From Paenibacillus sp. FSL R7-0337 (lineage in GTDB: Bacteria > Bacillota > Bacilli > Paenibacillales > Paenibacillaceae), in assembly GCF_037969875.1 (NCBI RefSeq), contig NZ_CP150218.1, positions 4,464,001 through 4,528,000 of the forward strand: DNA of 64,000 bases, written 5' to 3'. Positions 45,972-55,088 of this stretch are shown piece by piece. The notes under the pieces were generated by a model. The model was given only the letters and a program-made list of their open reading frames with translations. It was not told the origin of the DNA and did not search any database. Numbering within the stretch: position 1 is the stretch's first letter; each line of letters begins with the position of its first letter. Both the position numbers and the translations under genes were made by a program.

Positions 45972-46894
45972 GCGGGGGATTGGATAGGCAGGTTGAAATC
46001 CAATCGATCAAACTTCCTCAAGATATCCAAATTGGAGGTAATATTATGAGTACCCCAATAATAATTTCCGATTGCTTGTTCAGCGACACACCATTGTTTG
46101 CCATCCGGATGCGGGTTATTATGTTCAAAGGCGTTTAATTCTTCATCAGTTGCCATTTGAATATCATTGGTATTGAGCAGTGTGTCAATAATTGTATCCA
46201 GATTTATATCTGCAACATGTTTAAGTTCTGGATAGTGCCTGCTTTGTGGCGAACCAATAAAATATACGGGCAATGGTAACCAAAACGGCCATGTTACAGG
46301 GTCAAATGATTTCATTTCCAACGATACCGGGTCATAATCGGGGACGCCTTTGAGTAGGATTTGACCACACAGCTTGTACTTGTCTTTTAAAGTCACTGCT
46401 TTGTGGTAGATATCACTGTTTTCGTCTGCATATTTAAGTATAAAGTCTGAAAGTCTCTTTGTTACTCCAATATCAGCTTCCGTGGCTTTCTTTGGGTCGA
46501 AATGAAACCATGGCAAATGTGCGAAATCATTGTTGCTAGGGATTCCTTGCATCCCCACCCAGCCGTCATCCAACAAATATGTACCGGAATCAAGGTATTT
46601 GATGATACCCATAATAATTGTATCTTTTATACTGCTAACAGAATCATCTGCCGTGTCCAAATAATCCAACGCTATACATATTGTATAGGGAGAAGAATTA
46701 GGGTTCCAATTGTTGCACTCGATGTTGTAACCAAAACCGCCATCCTCATTTTGGTAACTGGACAGAACTGAAAGGAATTCCTCGCAGCTCCCGTTTTCAA
46801 ATAAATACTTCCACTTTGTAAATTCAAGCGGTCTGGCATTACGGTGAATTAGTTTTCTTAATCTCAAAAACTCATCAAGTAATATTTTTTTCAT
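45902..46894 (-). CDS. Prenyltransferase/terpene-cyclase-like repeat protein, AT-rich, probably transferred
   Basis: The 330-residue protein contains SYQNEDGGFGYNIE, a QW-type motif of squalene/hopene-cyclase-like alpha barrels, and further helices. No catalytic motif is obvious. Base composition is far more AT-rich than in both neighbours. The conserved-looking part ends near RKFDRLDFNL. The last about 25 residues (rich in Ser/Thr) are read from the 3' end of the convergent hydrolase gene, so the original stop was probably lost when this segment was inserted. Function unknown. Confidence 0.6.
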   Translation of the reverse strand: MKKILLDEFLRLRKLIHRNARPLEFTKWKYLFENGSCEEFLSVLSSYQNEDGGFGYNIECNNWNPNSSPYTICIALDYLDTADDSVSSIKDTIIMGIIKYLDSGTYLLDDGWVGMQGIPSNNDFAHLPWFHFDPKKATEADIGVTKRLSDFILKYADENSDIYHKAVTLKDKYKLCGQILLKGVPDYDPVSLEMKSFDPVTWPFWLPLPVYFIGSPQSRHYPELKHVADINLDTIIDTLLNTNDIQMATDEELNAFEHNNPHPDGKQWCVAEQAIGNYYWGTHNITSNLDILRKFDRLDFNLPIQSPAQSRDNTDSTVSSTTFTPISQSS

Positions 46895-47089
46895 AATATT
46901 TACCTCCCGATGTTATTTTGAAACGTTGGGGGTATTATACATTTTAGTATGAGCAGCTGTCGATGAGATTTGTTTTCTGTTATCTGGAGGCGCTGATGCG
47001 GCTGGAACGGGGGAGTCCGGGGTATTGGTATGAGCGGACCGTGCTATAGATCCCAGCTATGTGGGATGGCGGTTCCGGGGCCCGGCCTT

Positions 47090-47131
47090 GATAATCGGTA
47101 CATGACCTGTTGGGGTCATGTACCGATTATC
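47090..47131. repeat. Perfect 18-bp inverted repeat before the methyltransferase ribosome site
   Basis: Arms 47090-47107 and 47114-47131 are fully complementary, with loop TGTTGG. It ends only a few bases before CGGAGGGG and has no U-run. It may be a terminator without tail, a translational control hairpin or a mobile-element scar. Confidence 0.7.
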
Positions 47132-47148
47132 ACACCGGAGGGGATGAA

Positions 47149-47871
47149 ATGAGAGACAGCATGAGCAAGTTAGCCAGTCCTTGGGAACAGGCCGACGGGG
47201 ATCAGTATATTCAGAGCATCAGCCGCAAAATCCCCGGCTACCAGCTCCAGTATGACTTGATGGATACGCTGTTAACAGCGCGGCTGGACAAGCGGGAGAA
47301 GCCAAGGTTACTGGTTGTAGGAGCAGGCGGGGGCTAGGAGATACTAAAGCTGGGCCTGAACCATCCGGCTTGGAGCTTCAGCGGCCTGGATACCTCGCAG
47401 CGTATGCTCCAGGCTGCACAGCAGCGGCTGGGGGTCGCGGGTCTGCTGGATAGAGTGGAGCTGCATCAAACGGAGACCAGTACATGGAACTGCACTAGAG
47501 CGTATGATGCCGCAACCTGTATGCTGGTGTTGCATTTCTTGCAAGGGAGGACGAACAAGCTGGCGCTCCTTCGCAGCATTGCCGAGCGGCTTCAGCCGGG
47601 TGCGCCGCTGTGTATGTCCGCCATCTGCGGGGTGCCAGGCTCATCTGCATGGGAGCTTCAGATGGCAGGCTGGCGGTTGCATATGCTGGGTAATGGTATC
47701 GCAGAGGAACAGTGGCAGATCTTCGAGCAATCCTTCGGAGTCACCTCCCATCCGCTTCCTGCCGCAGAGATGGAGGAGTTGCTGCTGGCGGCTGGGTTCA
47801 CGGCCGTATCCCGGTTTTTCGGCGCTTATCTGATTGACGGCTGGTTGGCGGTGAAGGCGCTAGAACGATAG
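47149..47871 (+). pseudogene. Class I SAM-dependent methyltransferase interrupted by one nonsense codon
   Basis: The frame from ATG 47149 (GGAGGGG upstream) reads PRLLVVGAGGG, then TAG at 47335-47337, then EILKLGLNHPAWSFSGLDTS in the same frame to the stop at 47871. The usual SAM-binding sequence is GAGGGQE, so a CAG-to-TAG change explains the stop. The rest (CMLVLHFLQ, SIAERLQPGAPLCMS, LLLAAGFTAVSRFF) is intact, implying a recent loss, a reassigned read-through or a sequencing error. Confidence 0.85.
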
Positions 47872-47881
47872 CAACTGCACT

Positions 47882-48053
47882 TTGTACAATGGATTGCTGT
47901 AAAAAGGCTTCGAAATAGATTCAATTGTATTCCGTACAATCGAATATTGAAAAAAAGCCATTTTTCAGCCAAATCACAACATTCCACTGTATGAAATATA
48001 ATAAAATCTCATTTTACGGTCAGCAATGCGTTTTCTATTGCAGGAAATACAAT
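47882..48053. repeat. Cluster of four degenerate TTGTA/TACAA palindromes
   Basis: TTGTACAA (47882), ATTGTA-TTCCG-TACAAT (47924-47940), a weaker TGTATGAAATATAAT (about 47988) and ATTGCA-GGAAA-TACAAT (48037-48053) stand in one AT-rich intergenic stretch. It resembles a dispersed repeat rather than a simple terminator. Confidence 0.6.
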
Positions 48054-48059
48054 CAGTTG

Positions 48060-48887
48060 TCACCCCTTCACCGCCGAGCTGGCCACTCCTTCAATAATGT
48101 ATTTCTGGCCGAGCAGGAAAACGAGAATCATCGGGATGATCCCGGCGGTTGCTGCGGCCATCATGCCGTTGTAATCGACATTGTTCTCCAGGATGAAGTT
48201 CTGCAGCCCGAGCGGAACGGTGAACAGATCCTGGTCGATCAGGAAGACGAGCGCGTTCTCATAATCGTTCCAGTGCCAGGAGAAATCAATAATCGCCAGG
48301 GTCGCCAGCGATGGCTTGGCCATCGGCAGGATAATCCGCGAGAAGATGCGGAAATGGCCTGCGCCGTCGATGAAGGCGGCCTCGGAGATTTCATGGGGTA
48401 CGGAGAGGAAGAACTGCCGCATCATGAACACGCCGAAGATGGTGAACATACCTGGCAGAATGAGCGCCCAGTGAGTGTTATAGATGCCGGCCCAGTCGAA
48501 CATGATGAACTTCGGCACGAACAGCACCTGCGGAGGAACCATCATCATGGACAGGTAGACCAGGAACATTGTGTTACGTCCCTTGAACTCAATTCTGGCA
48601 AACCCATAGGCTGCCAAGGCGGACAGGGAGACGGCACCGATGGTACTCAGCACAGCGACCTTAAGGGAATTCAAATAATAAGGTACGAAGCTGCCCTGGC
48701 CGGACCAGACTTTGACATGATGACTCCAGTTGAAGTGGTCCGGAATCCACTGGATCGGATAGCGGAACACCTCGGACGGTGTTTTGAAGGAGGTGCTGAT
48801 CATCCAGAGGAAGGGTACAATCATGACGATGCTGAAGAACAGCATGATTAATGTGGTGATGATTTTGATAGCGGCGGCTTTATTCAT
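48060..48887 (-). CDS. ABC sugar permease, MalG type
   Basis: The 275-residue protein has six predicted helices and the EAA loop HEISEAAFIDGAGHFRIFSR. It is the second gene of a permease pair, 12 bp after the first, and forms a CUT1 importer probably fed by the lipoprotein at 53459. No ATPase gene is present. Confidence 0.92.
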   Translation of the reverse strand: MNKAAAIKIITTLIMLFFSIVMIVPFLWMISTSFKTPSEVFRYPIQWIPDHFNWSHHVKVWSGQGSFVPYYLNSLKVAVLSTIGAVSLSALAAYGFARIEFKGRNTMFLVYLSMMMVPPQVLFVPKFIMFDWAGIYNTHWALILPGMFTIFGVFMMRQFFLSVPHEISEAAFIDGAGHFRIFSRIILPMAKPSLATLAIIDFSWHWNDYENALVFLIDQDLFTVPLGLQNFILENNVDYNGMMAAATAGIIPMILVFLLGQKYIIEGVASSAVKG

Positions 48888-48899
48888 ATTCTCAGCTCC

Positions 48900-49781
48900 T
48901 TAGTAGTGAACCCAGCGTTTCTGGCCCAGCCATTGAACAACGGTGAAGATCAGAATGATCAGGAACAGGGCCCAGGAGACTGCTGAGGCATAGCCCATCT
49001 CGTAATAGCGGAAGGCATTCTGATAGATGAACAGGGATAACACAGTGGTGCTGTTCCCGGGTCCGCCCTGCGTAATCGCCTGGATGATGCCGAACTGCTT
49101 AATCGACATGATCAGCCCGGTAATCAGCAGCAGAAAAGTAGTGGGACTCACCAGCGGCCACAGGATGCTGCGGACCGTCTGCCACGTGCGGGCACCGTCG
49201 ATGGTGGCTGCCTCCAGCAGCTCGCCCGACACCTCCTGCAAGGCGGCGAGGTAGATAATCATGTTATAGCCGAGCATGAACCAGATCCAGATGATATCAA
49301 TCGCATACATGGACGTGTCCATCGTGGACAGCCAGCCGGGAGGGTTCTCGATGCCCATAGAGCGGAGAATGCCGTTAATCGGCCCGTTATTCGGGTGGAA
49401 CAGCAGCATCCAGACGAAGGCTACGGCTACGCCGCTGGTAATGTAGGGCATGAAGTACAGGGCGCGGAGCAGCTTTTTGAGATAGACGGAACGGTTCAGG
49501 ATGGCAGCCACCAGGAACGCCAGCCCAATCGACACCGGAACAGAGAGCAGGAACAGCAGCGTGTTCTTAATGGCAATATAGAAGACCTCATCCCCCAGCA
49601 TCCGCCGGATATTGGCCAGCCCGATGAACTTGGTATTAGGACTCATAAACTTGTAGTCTGTAAACATGAGATAGAACGAATACATAGCCGGTATGATAAA
49701 AAACAGTATCACGCCAATCATATTGGGCCCGATAAACAGATAGCCCAGCAGCTGCTGACGTCGCATCCAGGTTGCTTTCAC
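48900..49781 (-). CDS. ABC sugar permease, MalF type
   Basis: The 293-residue protein has the EAA loop GELLEAATIDGARTWQTV and the usual first helix (LLGYLFIGPNMIGVILFFII). A terminator between it and the response regulator upstream suggests that the permeases use a separate promoter within 49782-49950. Confidence 0.92.
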   Translation of the reverse strand: MKATWMRRQQLLGYLFIGPNMIGVILFFIIPAMYSFYLMFTDYKFMSPNTKFIGLANIRRMLGDEVFYIAIKNTLLFLLSVPVSIGLAFLVAAILNRSVYLKKLLRALYFMPYITSGVAVAFVWMLLFHPNNGPINGILRSMGIENPPGWLSTMDTSMYAIDIIWIWFMLGYNMIIYLAALQEVSGELLEAATIDGARTWQTVRSILWPLVSPTTFLLLITGLIMSIKQFGIIQAITQGGPGNSTTVLSLFIYQNAFRYYEMGYASAVSWALFLIILIFTVVQWLGQKRWVHY

Positions 49782-49953
49782 AATAGCCCCACTCCTTAGG
49801 TCTTAATAAGTACATTACAAGCATAGCAAGCGTTCCCGTGAGGGTTAAGGAACAAAACCACCCACTTCATGGCACAGAAATATACAATTACACAAGCGGC
49901 AGCAGGCGCTTCGTTCTTAGTTATGTTCTATCCAGGTTCCGCCCAGCAAGAAA

Positions 49954-49981
49954 AGCGGCATTCCCTTGAAGGAATGCCGCT
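49954..49981 (-). terminator. Terminator of the YesM/YesN-type operon
   Basis: A perfect 11-bp stem AGCGGCATTCC/GGAATGCCGCT is followed on the minus strand by a T-rich tail (TTTTCTT), 35 nt beyond the response-regulator stop. Confidence 0.8.
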
Positions 49982-50015
49982 GGAGCGATACTATGATCGT
50001 AATCTGAAAGGCAGG

Positions 50016-50807
50016 CTACAGGCTTAAGCTATCTGGCTTCTCCCGTTGTTGATGCCGGTATTGGCTGGGCGTCTGTGCGGTCAGGCGCTTGAAAATCTTG
50101 ATGAAGTAGTTATCGCTCACGAAGCCGACCCGGTTGCCGATCTCATAGACCGGCAGGTCGGAGCCGGTCAGGAGCCGGATCGCCTGATCTACCCGTACAC
50201 GGTGCAGATAGTGGATGAGGGTGCGGCCGGTTTTCTTTTTGAACAGGGTGCTGACATAATTCTCGGCCATCATGACATACTGCGACATCGACTTCACGGT
50301 AATATCCTCAGCGTAGTGTTCGTGCAGATAGTGAAGGATCTTCTGGATCTCAGGGTGGCTCGTAATCTCCTCATGGACCGGCGGGGGCGGGGGAGACTCC
50401 TTAAGCACATCCGGCTCTGCCTTGCGGTTCTTCTCCAGCTCGCCGCTGATCTTGCGCAGTGTGTCCCGGAGTGAATTCACGCTCATCGACAGCTTCAGAA
50501 TATAATTGGACGCCCCGTATTCCATGGCCTGCCGCACATTCTCGAAGTCATTCATGCAGGTCAGCATGACGAAGCGGGAACCATACCCCTCCTCACGGGT
50601 TCTGCGCAGCAGCTCGACGCCATCCATCTCCGGCATGACGATATCCGAAATCACCAGATCGGGTACATCTTCGCGGATCATCTCCAGCGCCTCAGCCCCG
50701 TTGCCCGCTTCTCCGCTGACCGTGAAGCCAAGCTCTTCCCAGGCGATAATCTCACGCACGCTTTCCCGTACAAATACCTCATCCTCCACCAGCAGTACCT
50801 TCCACAT
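50016..50807 (-). CDS. YesN-type response regulator (receiver plus AraC DNA-binding domain)
   Basis: The 263-residue protein has a receiver with acidic pocket E8/D9 and phospho-acceptor D55 (LVISDIVMPEMDG). A proline-rich linker (ESPPPPPVHEE) and a C-terminal AraC domain (DITVKSMSQYVMMAENYVST, LPVYEIGNRVGFVSDNYFIK) follow. It is paired with the sensor kinase immediately upstream (27 bp) and likely controls the nearby sugar importer. AAGGGAGGG precedes ATG 50807. Confidence 0.9.
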   Translation of the reverse strand: MWKVLLVEDEVFVRESVREIIAWEELGFTVSGEAGNGAEALEMIREDVPDLVISDIVMPEMDGVELLRRTREEGYGSRFVMLTCMNDFENVRQAMEYGASNYILKLSMSVNSLRDTLRKISGELEKNRKAEPDVLKESPPPPPVHEEITSHPEIQKILHYLHEHYAEDITVKSMSQYVMMAENYVSTLFKKKTGRTLIHYLHRVRVDQAIRLLTGSDLPVYEIGNRVGFVSDNYFIKIFKRLTAQTPSQYRHQQREKPDSLSL

Positions 50808-50834
50808 GTGTAATCCCTCCCTTAGTTATGCGCT

Positions 50835-52607
50835 TCAAGCCGGATGTTCGTTGCCGTAAGGTGTGGACATTAGCAGCGGCAGCGTTAAGCGGACCGTAAC
50901 GCCTTCGCTGGTTGAGAGAACTTCAAGCTGCCCCTCTTCCCGGAACAACAGCCGCAGCCGCTCCTGAATGTTACTCAGTCCGATGCCCGGACGCTTGCGC
51001 GGAGCCTTGGGGCCCCCGCCCTGCTCCATGCCTACGCCGTTGTCCCGGATCTCGACAATCAGCCTGTGCTCTTCGCGGCGGACGTTCAGCTCAATGAGGC
51101 CGTGGCCGGGCAGCCTGCTGATTCCGTGGATAATGGCGTTCTCCACCAGCGGCTGAAGGCTGAGCTTCGGCACCAGAGCATAGAGAATGTCCTCGTCATA
51201 CGTGAACGTACAGTCGAATTTGTGGGCGTAACGGACCTGCTGAATATGGACATAGGCCTCAACAAGCTCAATTTCATCCTTGAGATGGATCAGATCCTTA
51301 TCGGTATTCAGGCTGGCCTCCAGCAGCTTGCCGAGCGACAGGGTCATGTTCGTAATGTCCTCGTTATGCTCGCGGATGGCGATCCATTTGATCGTATTCA
51401 GCGTGTTCAGCAGGAAGTGGGGATTCGTCTGGGCCAGCAGCATCTGAAAATGCACCGCCTCCTTCTGCCGCTCCTCCGCCTTCAGCTTCTGGATCAGCAG
51501 GTGAGTGTCGTCAAGCATCGTATTGAAGGTCCGGGTCAGCTCAAGGATCTCGCCGCTGAATTTGTGCTCCGGGAGGCGGATCTTCAGGCTTTTCTGCACC
51601 GCCGCCTTCATCTTGTTCTGCAGATGGGACAAGGGCCGCGTAATCGTCGTAGCAATCACGAAGGTCATCATCAGGAAGATGCTCGTCAGCACTAGGAACG
51701 TAATGAAGTACTGCTGCTTCAGCCCCTCGATCTCCACGAACAGCACAGACAACGGAATCCGGTTGACGATATACCAGTCCAGCGACTCCACATAGATATA
51801 ATTAATCAGGGCGTTCGCGTCCTTGTCGATAAAATACTGCTGTCCCGGCTGCCCGGCAAAGCCTGCCTTCACCTTCTCGGATAACTGGCTGCCCGGAACC
51901 GACTGGGAGATATCCTCGCCCGAGCGGGTAATCAGGAAATATTGCTGCTCCAGATCGGACTGCTTGTGAATGGAGCGCAGCCAGTACGTATAATCAATGC
52001 TGATCCGGGCCATGCCATACGGCTGGTTCCGGGCATCCTCCAGATAGGCGTATAAGGAGAGAAGGTAGGCGCTGGTCGAGACATCACGCAGCACGTAGTT
52101 GGTATCATTAGGCACCCAGTGATAGGAGCTGTTATTCATCTGCCCTCTGTCGAACCCCGTATTTCCCCGCAGATCCGAATAGACCAGTGAATCCTTAGGC
52201 TGGTAAGAGGTGTATGCGCTTTCAGATAAGTCCAGAATCATGAAGTAGACCGAAGGATTATACAGGAAGAAGCTGTTGTTCAGATTCTTGAAAATATTCT
52301 CCATCAGCCGCTTGTTCTCCAGCTCATTACGCTGTCCGGGATGGAGCAGTACGGACTTCACAGTGTCATCCTGCTTCAGGAACAGCAGCGTTTTGAAGGC
52401 AATACTGATCTGGTCCTCCAGCGTGCGGTACATCTGCTCCAGCTGATAGTGGCTCTGCTGGCTGATTTTCTTCTGGACCAGCGTCTCAATACGCTGATAG
52501 TTATAGATATTCAGTGCGCCGAACGGCAGCAGAATCAGGCACACGAACGCGGTGAACAGGCGGTATTTCAACTTCTGGGGAATCAGCACACGCAGCAGCT
52601 GTGACAC
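50835..52607 (-). CDS. YesM-type sensor histidine kinase
   Basis: The 590-residue protein has two membrane helices (about 15-35 and 300-320) flanking an extracellular Cache-like sensor, then a HAMP segment (ITRPLSHLQNKMKAA). The His_kinase domain has phospho-histidine in AQTNPHFLLNTLNTIKW, and the ATPase domain contains ENAIIHGISR and DNGVGMEQGG. It would sense an extracellular sugar or a loaded binding protein. GTG 52607 follows GGAGG with a 9-nt gap. Confidence 0.9.
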   Translation of the reverse strand: MSQLLRVLIPQKLKYRLFTAFVCLILLPFGALNIYNYQRIETLVQKKISQQSHYQLEQMYRTLEDQISIAFKTLLFLKQDDTVKSVLLHPGQRNELENKRLMENIFKNLNNSFFLYNPSVYFMILDLSESAYTSYQPKDSLVYSDLRGNTGFDRGQMNNSSYHWVPNDTNYVLRDVSTSAYLLSLYAYLEDARNQPYGMARISIDYTYWLRSIHKQSDLEQQYFLITRSGEDISQSVPGSQLSEKVKAGFAGQPGQQYFIDKDANALINYIYVESLDWYIVNRIPLSVLFVEIEGLKQQYFITFLVLTSIFLMMTFVIATTITRPLSHLQNKMKAAVQKSLKIRLPEHKFSGEILELTRTFNTMLDDTHLLIQKLKAEERQKEAVHFQMLLAQTNPHFLLNTLNTIKWIAIREHNEDITNMTLSLGKLLEASLNTDKDLIHLKDEIELVEAYVHIQQVRYAHKFDCTFTYDEDILYALVPKLSLQPLVENAIIHGISRLPGHGLIELNVRREEHRLIVEIRDNGVGMEQGGGPKAPRKRPGIGLSNIQERLRLLFREEGQLEVLSTSEGVTVRLTLPLLMSTPYGNEHPA

Positions 52608-52866
52608 AGGGAAGCACCTCCAAGCCTGACTGAACCTGCCCGGTTCGGGACGGTTGATATGCTAGATTATAGCATAATCCCTCCGCCGGATTGGCGATAT
52701 TTCAAATTGCATGGATTTGTTCCAGCGGGTACGGGAGGAGGCCAGAAATGCATAGTTTTGTTCTATTAGGGCTGCTTGACAGCGGGACAAGAAAGACGGA
52801 TCGGATAGTTATCCGCCCCGCCTTGTCAAGGAACCCCATGGAGTATGCAGGGGCATAAGATGGATG

Positions 52867-52995
52867 TCAGTTTAAACGAATGATGTTGTACTTCAGCGCA
52901 AGCAGAAGAAACACGCCAGCCAGGAAAATGACTCCCGCCGAGACTAATCCGCCTATAATGATTGTCCTGTCAAAGGGTTTGAAGCTTTTGAGCAT
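52867..52995 (-). CDS. 42-residue single-span membrane protein
   Basis: ATG 52995 follows AAAGGAGTGATGGA, a strong ribosome site. The product reads MLKSFKPFDRTIIIGGLVSA, then a hydrophobic stretch (GVIFLAGVFLLLALKY) and a short tail NIIRLN, i.e. one membrane helix with a basic N-terminus. It lies alone between the sensor kinase and the binding-protein gene on the same strand, and could be a small modulator of either. No family recognised. Confidence 0.6.
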   Translation of the reverse strand: MLKSFKPFDRTIIIGGLVSAGVIFLAGVFLLLALKYNIIRLN

Positions 52996-53458
52996 TCCAT
53001 CACTCCTTTACATAGATAATCACTCCTCCCTAATTATAGGATATCTGCGGTGTATGTGGTAATGATGTATCCTGGACGCATGTGCCGCCTAGATTTGTGG
53101 ACCGACGGACTGATGGATCGACGGATTGATGGACCAACGGATCGGCGGATCTTGGGGCCGACAGACTGACGGATCGGCGGCCTCAGAGGCCGTTATATCC
53201 CTCCAGGTAACCGGAAATGAAGGGGGAAACGGTAGTTAAGCGCCTCTGAGTCCGCGTGGCCTCCAGAACAGCGCGATTCGCCCAAATAAGCGCATTCCAG
53301 TCCGCAAGAACGCGGCTGGAGCTTGCCGCATTCATTCAAGGCCTAGCCTGTTCCTGATAGGTTCAGATAAAAGAAAGAGAGGCGCCATGATTCCCATGGC
53401 AAGCCTCCTGTACGATGCATGATATCTCTCTGTTTCTTCTCTGTCTGCGCCCCTCACG
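52996..53458. other. Non-coding stretch with degenerate short repeats
   Basis: At about 53096-53180 the sequence repeats GGAY-nGAYGGA-type octamers (GACGGACTGATGGATCGACG and similar) roughly ten times with drift. The rest is ordinary GC-balanced sequence without coding signal, ending in the terminator of the binding-protein gene. Confidence 0.5.
53369..53410 (-). terminator. Terminator of the binding-protein gene
   Basis: On the minus strand AGGCTTGCCATG pairs with CATGGCGCCT (imperfect) and is followed by a T-rich tract (CTCTTTCTTTT). Confidence 0.65.
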
Positions 53459-54778
53459 CTACTTCTTCTGCTTCAAATACCCGTTATGCCGCGCTGCCAT
53501 GGCCTGCACAGTCTGATCGAGCGACTGCGAGCCGAGGAAATACTTCTCATACTCCTGTGAGCGCAGGTCCATTACCTCTTGCGGCAGGCTGCGGACATAG
53601 GTTGGCGTCTTATTGTCGAACATGACGTACATCAGGGAGTCCAGATCGTAGGAGTCACTTTTGTCGCCGATGAGGCTCTTGAGTGCATCTTCCTGCTTGG
53701 CATCCTTGGAGGCCGGGAGTCTTCCTCCCGCTGCCATCGGGGACATGCCGCCATCGGAATACCACTTCAGGAACTCCCAGGCCGCTTCCTGCTTCTTGGA
53801 CTTGGCGTTAATAGAGATGTAATCGCCGAGGCCCCCGCGGGTCACGTAATCACTGGCGGATTCAGTGAGCCGGGGTACAGGAGCGAAGGCGATTTTGAAA
53901 TCACGCGGGAAGTCAGTGAAGTTATTCGAGCTGCGCAGCAGCCACGCCCCGATATTGAGCATCGGCACCTCTCCGCTGAGGAAGACCTGCTCCACCGGCA
54001 TCTTGGAAGTTAATTGCTCGCCGAGCGGCGGTGTGGTCTTATCGTCCTGCATCATCCCGTTCAGCGTCTCAAGCCATTGTCTGACCAGCGGATGGTCGAG
54101 ATTGGAGGTGCCGTCCGGCTTGGTGTAGCCCTCCTGAGAGAGCACGGAGTCGATGGGGTCCACGAAGGGCTCCATATTTTGAATAAAACCGTAGGAATTG
54201 CCGCTCTTCAGCTTCTTCGCATACTTGCGCAGCTCATTCCAGGTCCATTCCTTCGGAACCGGCAGGCCAGCCTTATCGAGGGCGTCCTTGTTCAGGGCGA
54301 TGAAGAATGGGCTCTTGGTCGTCGGAACACCGTAGAACTTGCCGTCAATTTTCCAGCTCGCGGTGTCCGCGCCCATCTTCTCTTCAATGTTGTAATCGGT
54401 GAAGCCGCTGAGGTCCAGGGCCAATCCAGACTCCACCCGCTTGGCGGCATGGGAGATCGTATAGTTCACGAACAAATCCACATCCTGGCCGGTAATCATC
54501 GCCGTGTCCAGCTTCAGATTGCCGTCATCATCATTAACATAGCGTACATATTCCACCTGAATATCGGGGTGCTCCTTGTTCCAGTTGTCCACCACCTGCT
54601 GCGGACCGGATTCCGGCGGGACACCGCCCCACATTTTGAGCGTAACCGCTGTATTCTTACCTGTAGCAGAGCTTCCATTGTCCGCTGAAGATGAATTGCT
54701 GCTGTTCCCGCAGCCTGCGGCCAGGCCCATGATCAGAACTAGTGAAGTGATTCCGGCAATAACACGGCTCTTGTTCAA
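53459..54778 (-). CDS. Extracellular sugar-binding lipoprotein of a CUT1 ABC transporter
   Basis: The 439-residue protein has a lipobox (LAAGC) after MNKSRVIAGITSLVLIMG and a family 1 solute-binding fold (LKMWGGVPPESGPQ, NKEHPDIQVEYVRYV). It is separated from the permeases by the YesM/YesN genes, but is the only binding protein in the group. TTG 54778 is preferred: GGGAGG lies 9 nt upstream, and it gives a normal signal peptide. The ATG at 54817 would add an odd N-terminus. Confidence 0.9.
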   Translation of the reverse strand: MNKSRVIAGITSLVLIMGLAAGCGNSSNSSSADNGSSATGKNTAVTLKMWGGVPPESGPQQVVDNWNKEHPDIQVEYVRYVNDDDGNLKLDTAMITGQDVDLFVNYTISHAAKRVESGLALDLSGFTDYNIEEKMGADTASWKIDGKFYGVPTTKSPFFIALNKDALDKAGLPVPKEWTWNELRKYAKKLKSGNSYGFIQNMEPFVDPIDSVLSQEGYTKPDGTSNLDHPLVRQWLETLNGMMQDDKTTPPLGEQLTSKMPVEQVFLSGEVPMLNIGAWLLRSSNNFTDFPRDFKIAFAPVPRLTESASDYVTRGGLGDYISINAKSKKQEAAWEFLKWYSDGGMSPMAAGGRLPASKDAKQEDALKSLIGDKSDSYDLDSLMYVMFDNKTPTYVRSLPQEVMDLRSQEYEKYFLGSQSLDQTVQAMAARHNGYLKQKK

Positions 54779-55088
54779 AAGCGACAACCTCCCTGTGTGT
54801 ACTGTATAGGCTTGCAACTCAAGAATAGCAGATGGCCGGAAGCGTCAGAAGGAACAAAAAACAGGAGAATATGGAACATAACTTTACATTCTCTCCCCGG
54901 GTTATGGCTAGGGCGGGCTATAGTGCAGGGAAACGTTCTATTCCGGGAGCCGCTGAGGCATCCTAAGCCCATTGTGTAAAAACACAATCATGTCAGATCA
55001 TGTTTTTCTTTTTACCCAAAATGCAGCTGAAGATCATATGTTATGATTCTTTACATAAGAGAACCCTACCTGACAGGAGCGATGAACG
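54779..55088. promoter_or_regulatory. ald: Divergent control region between binding-protein gene and ald
   Basis: Toward ald there are a hairpin ATTGTGT-AAAA-ACACAAT (about 54970-54988), two ATCATGT direct repeats exactly 10 bp apart (54987-54993 and 54997-55003), and TATGAT (55042-55047) as a possible -10 without good -35. The arrangement suits an activator-dependent promoter, with the PucR-type protein downstream as candidate activator. Confidence 0.4.

Noticed and set aside
46963..47049. 28-codon frame (MRFVFCYLEALMRLERGSPG...) before the methyltransferase pseudogene
   Set aside because: Too short to judge, with no ribosome site. It may be a remnant at the insertion junction but cannot be supported.
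53096..53180. CRISPR array
   Set aside because: The repeats are 8-bp and degenerate, with no spacers and no cas genes nearby.
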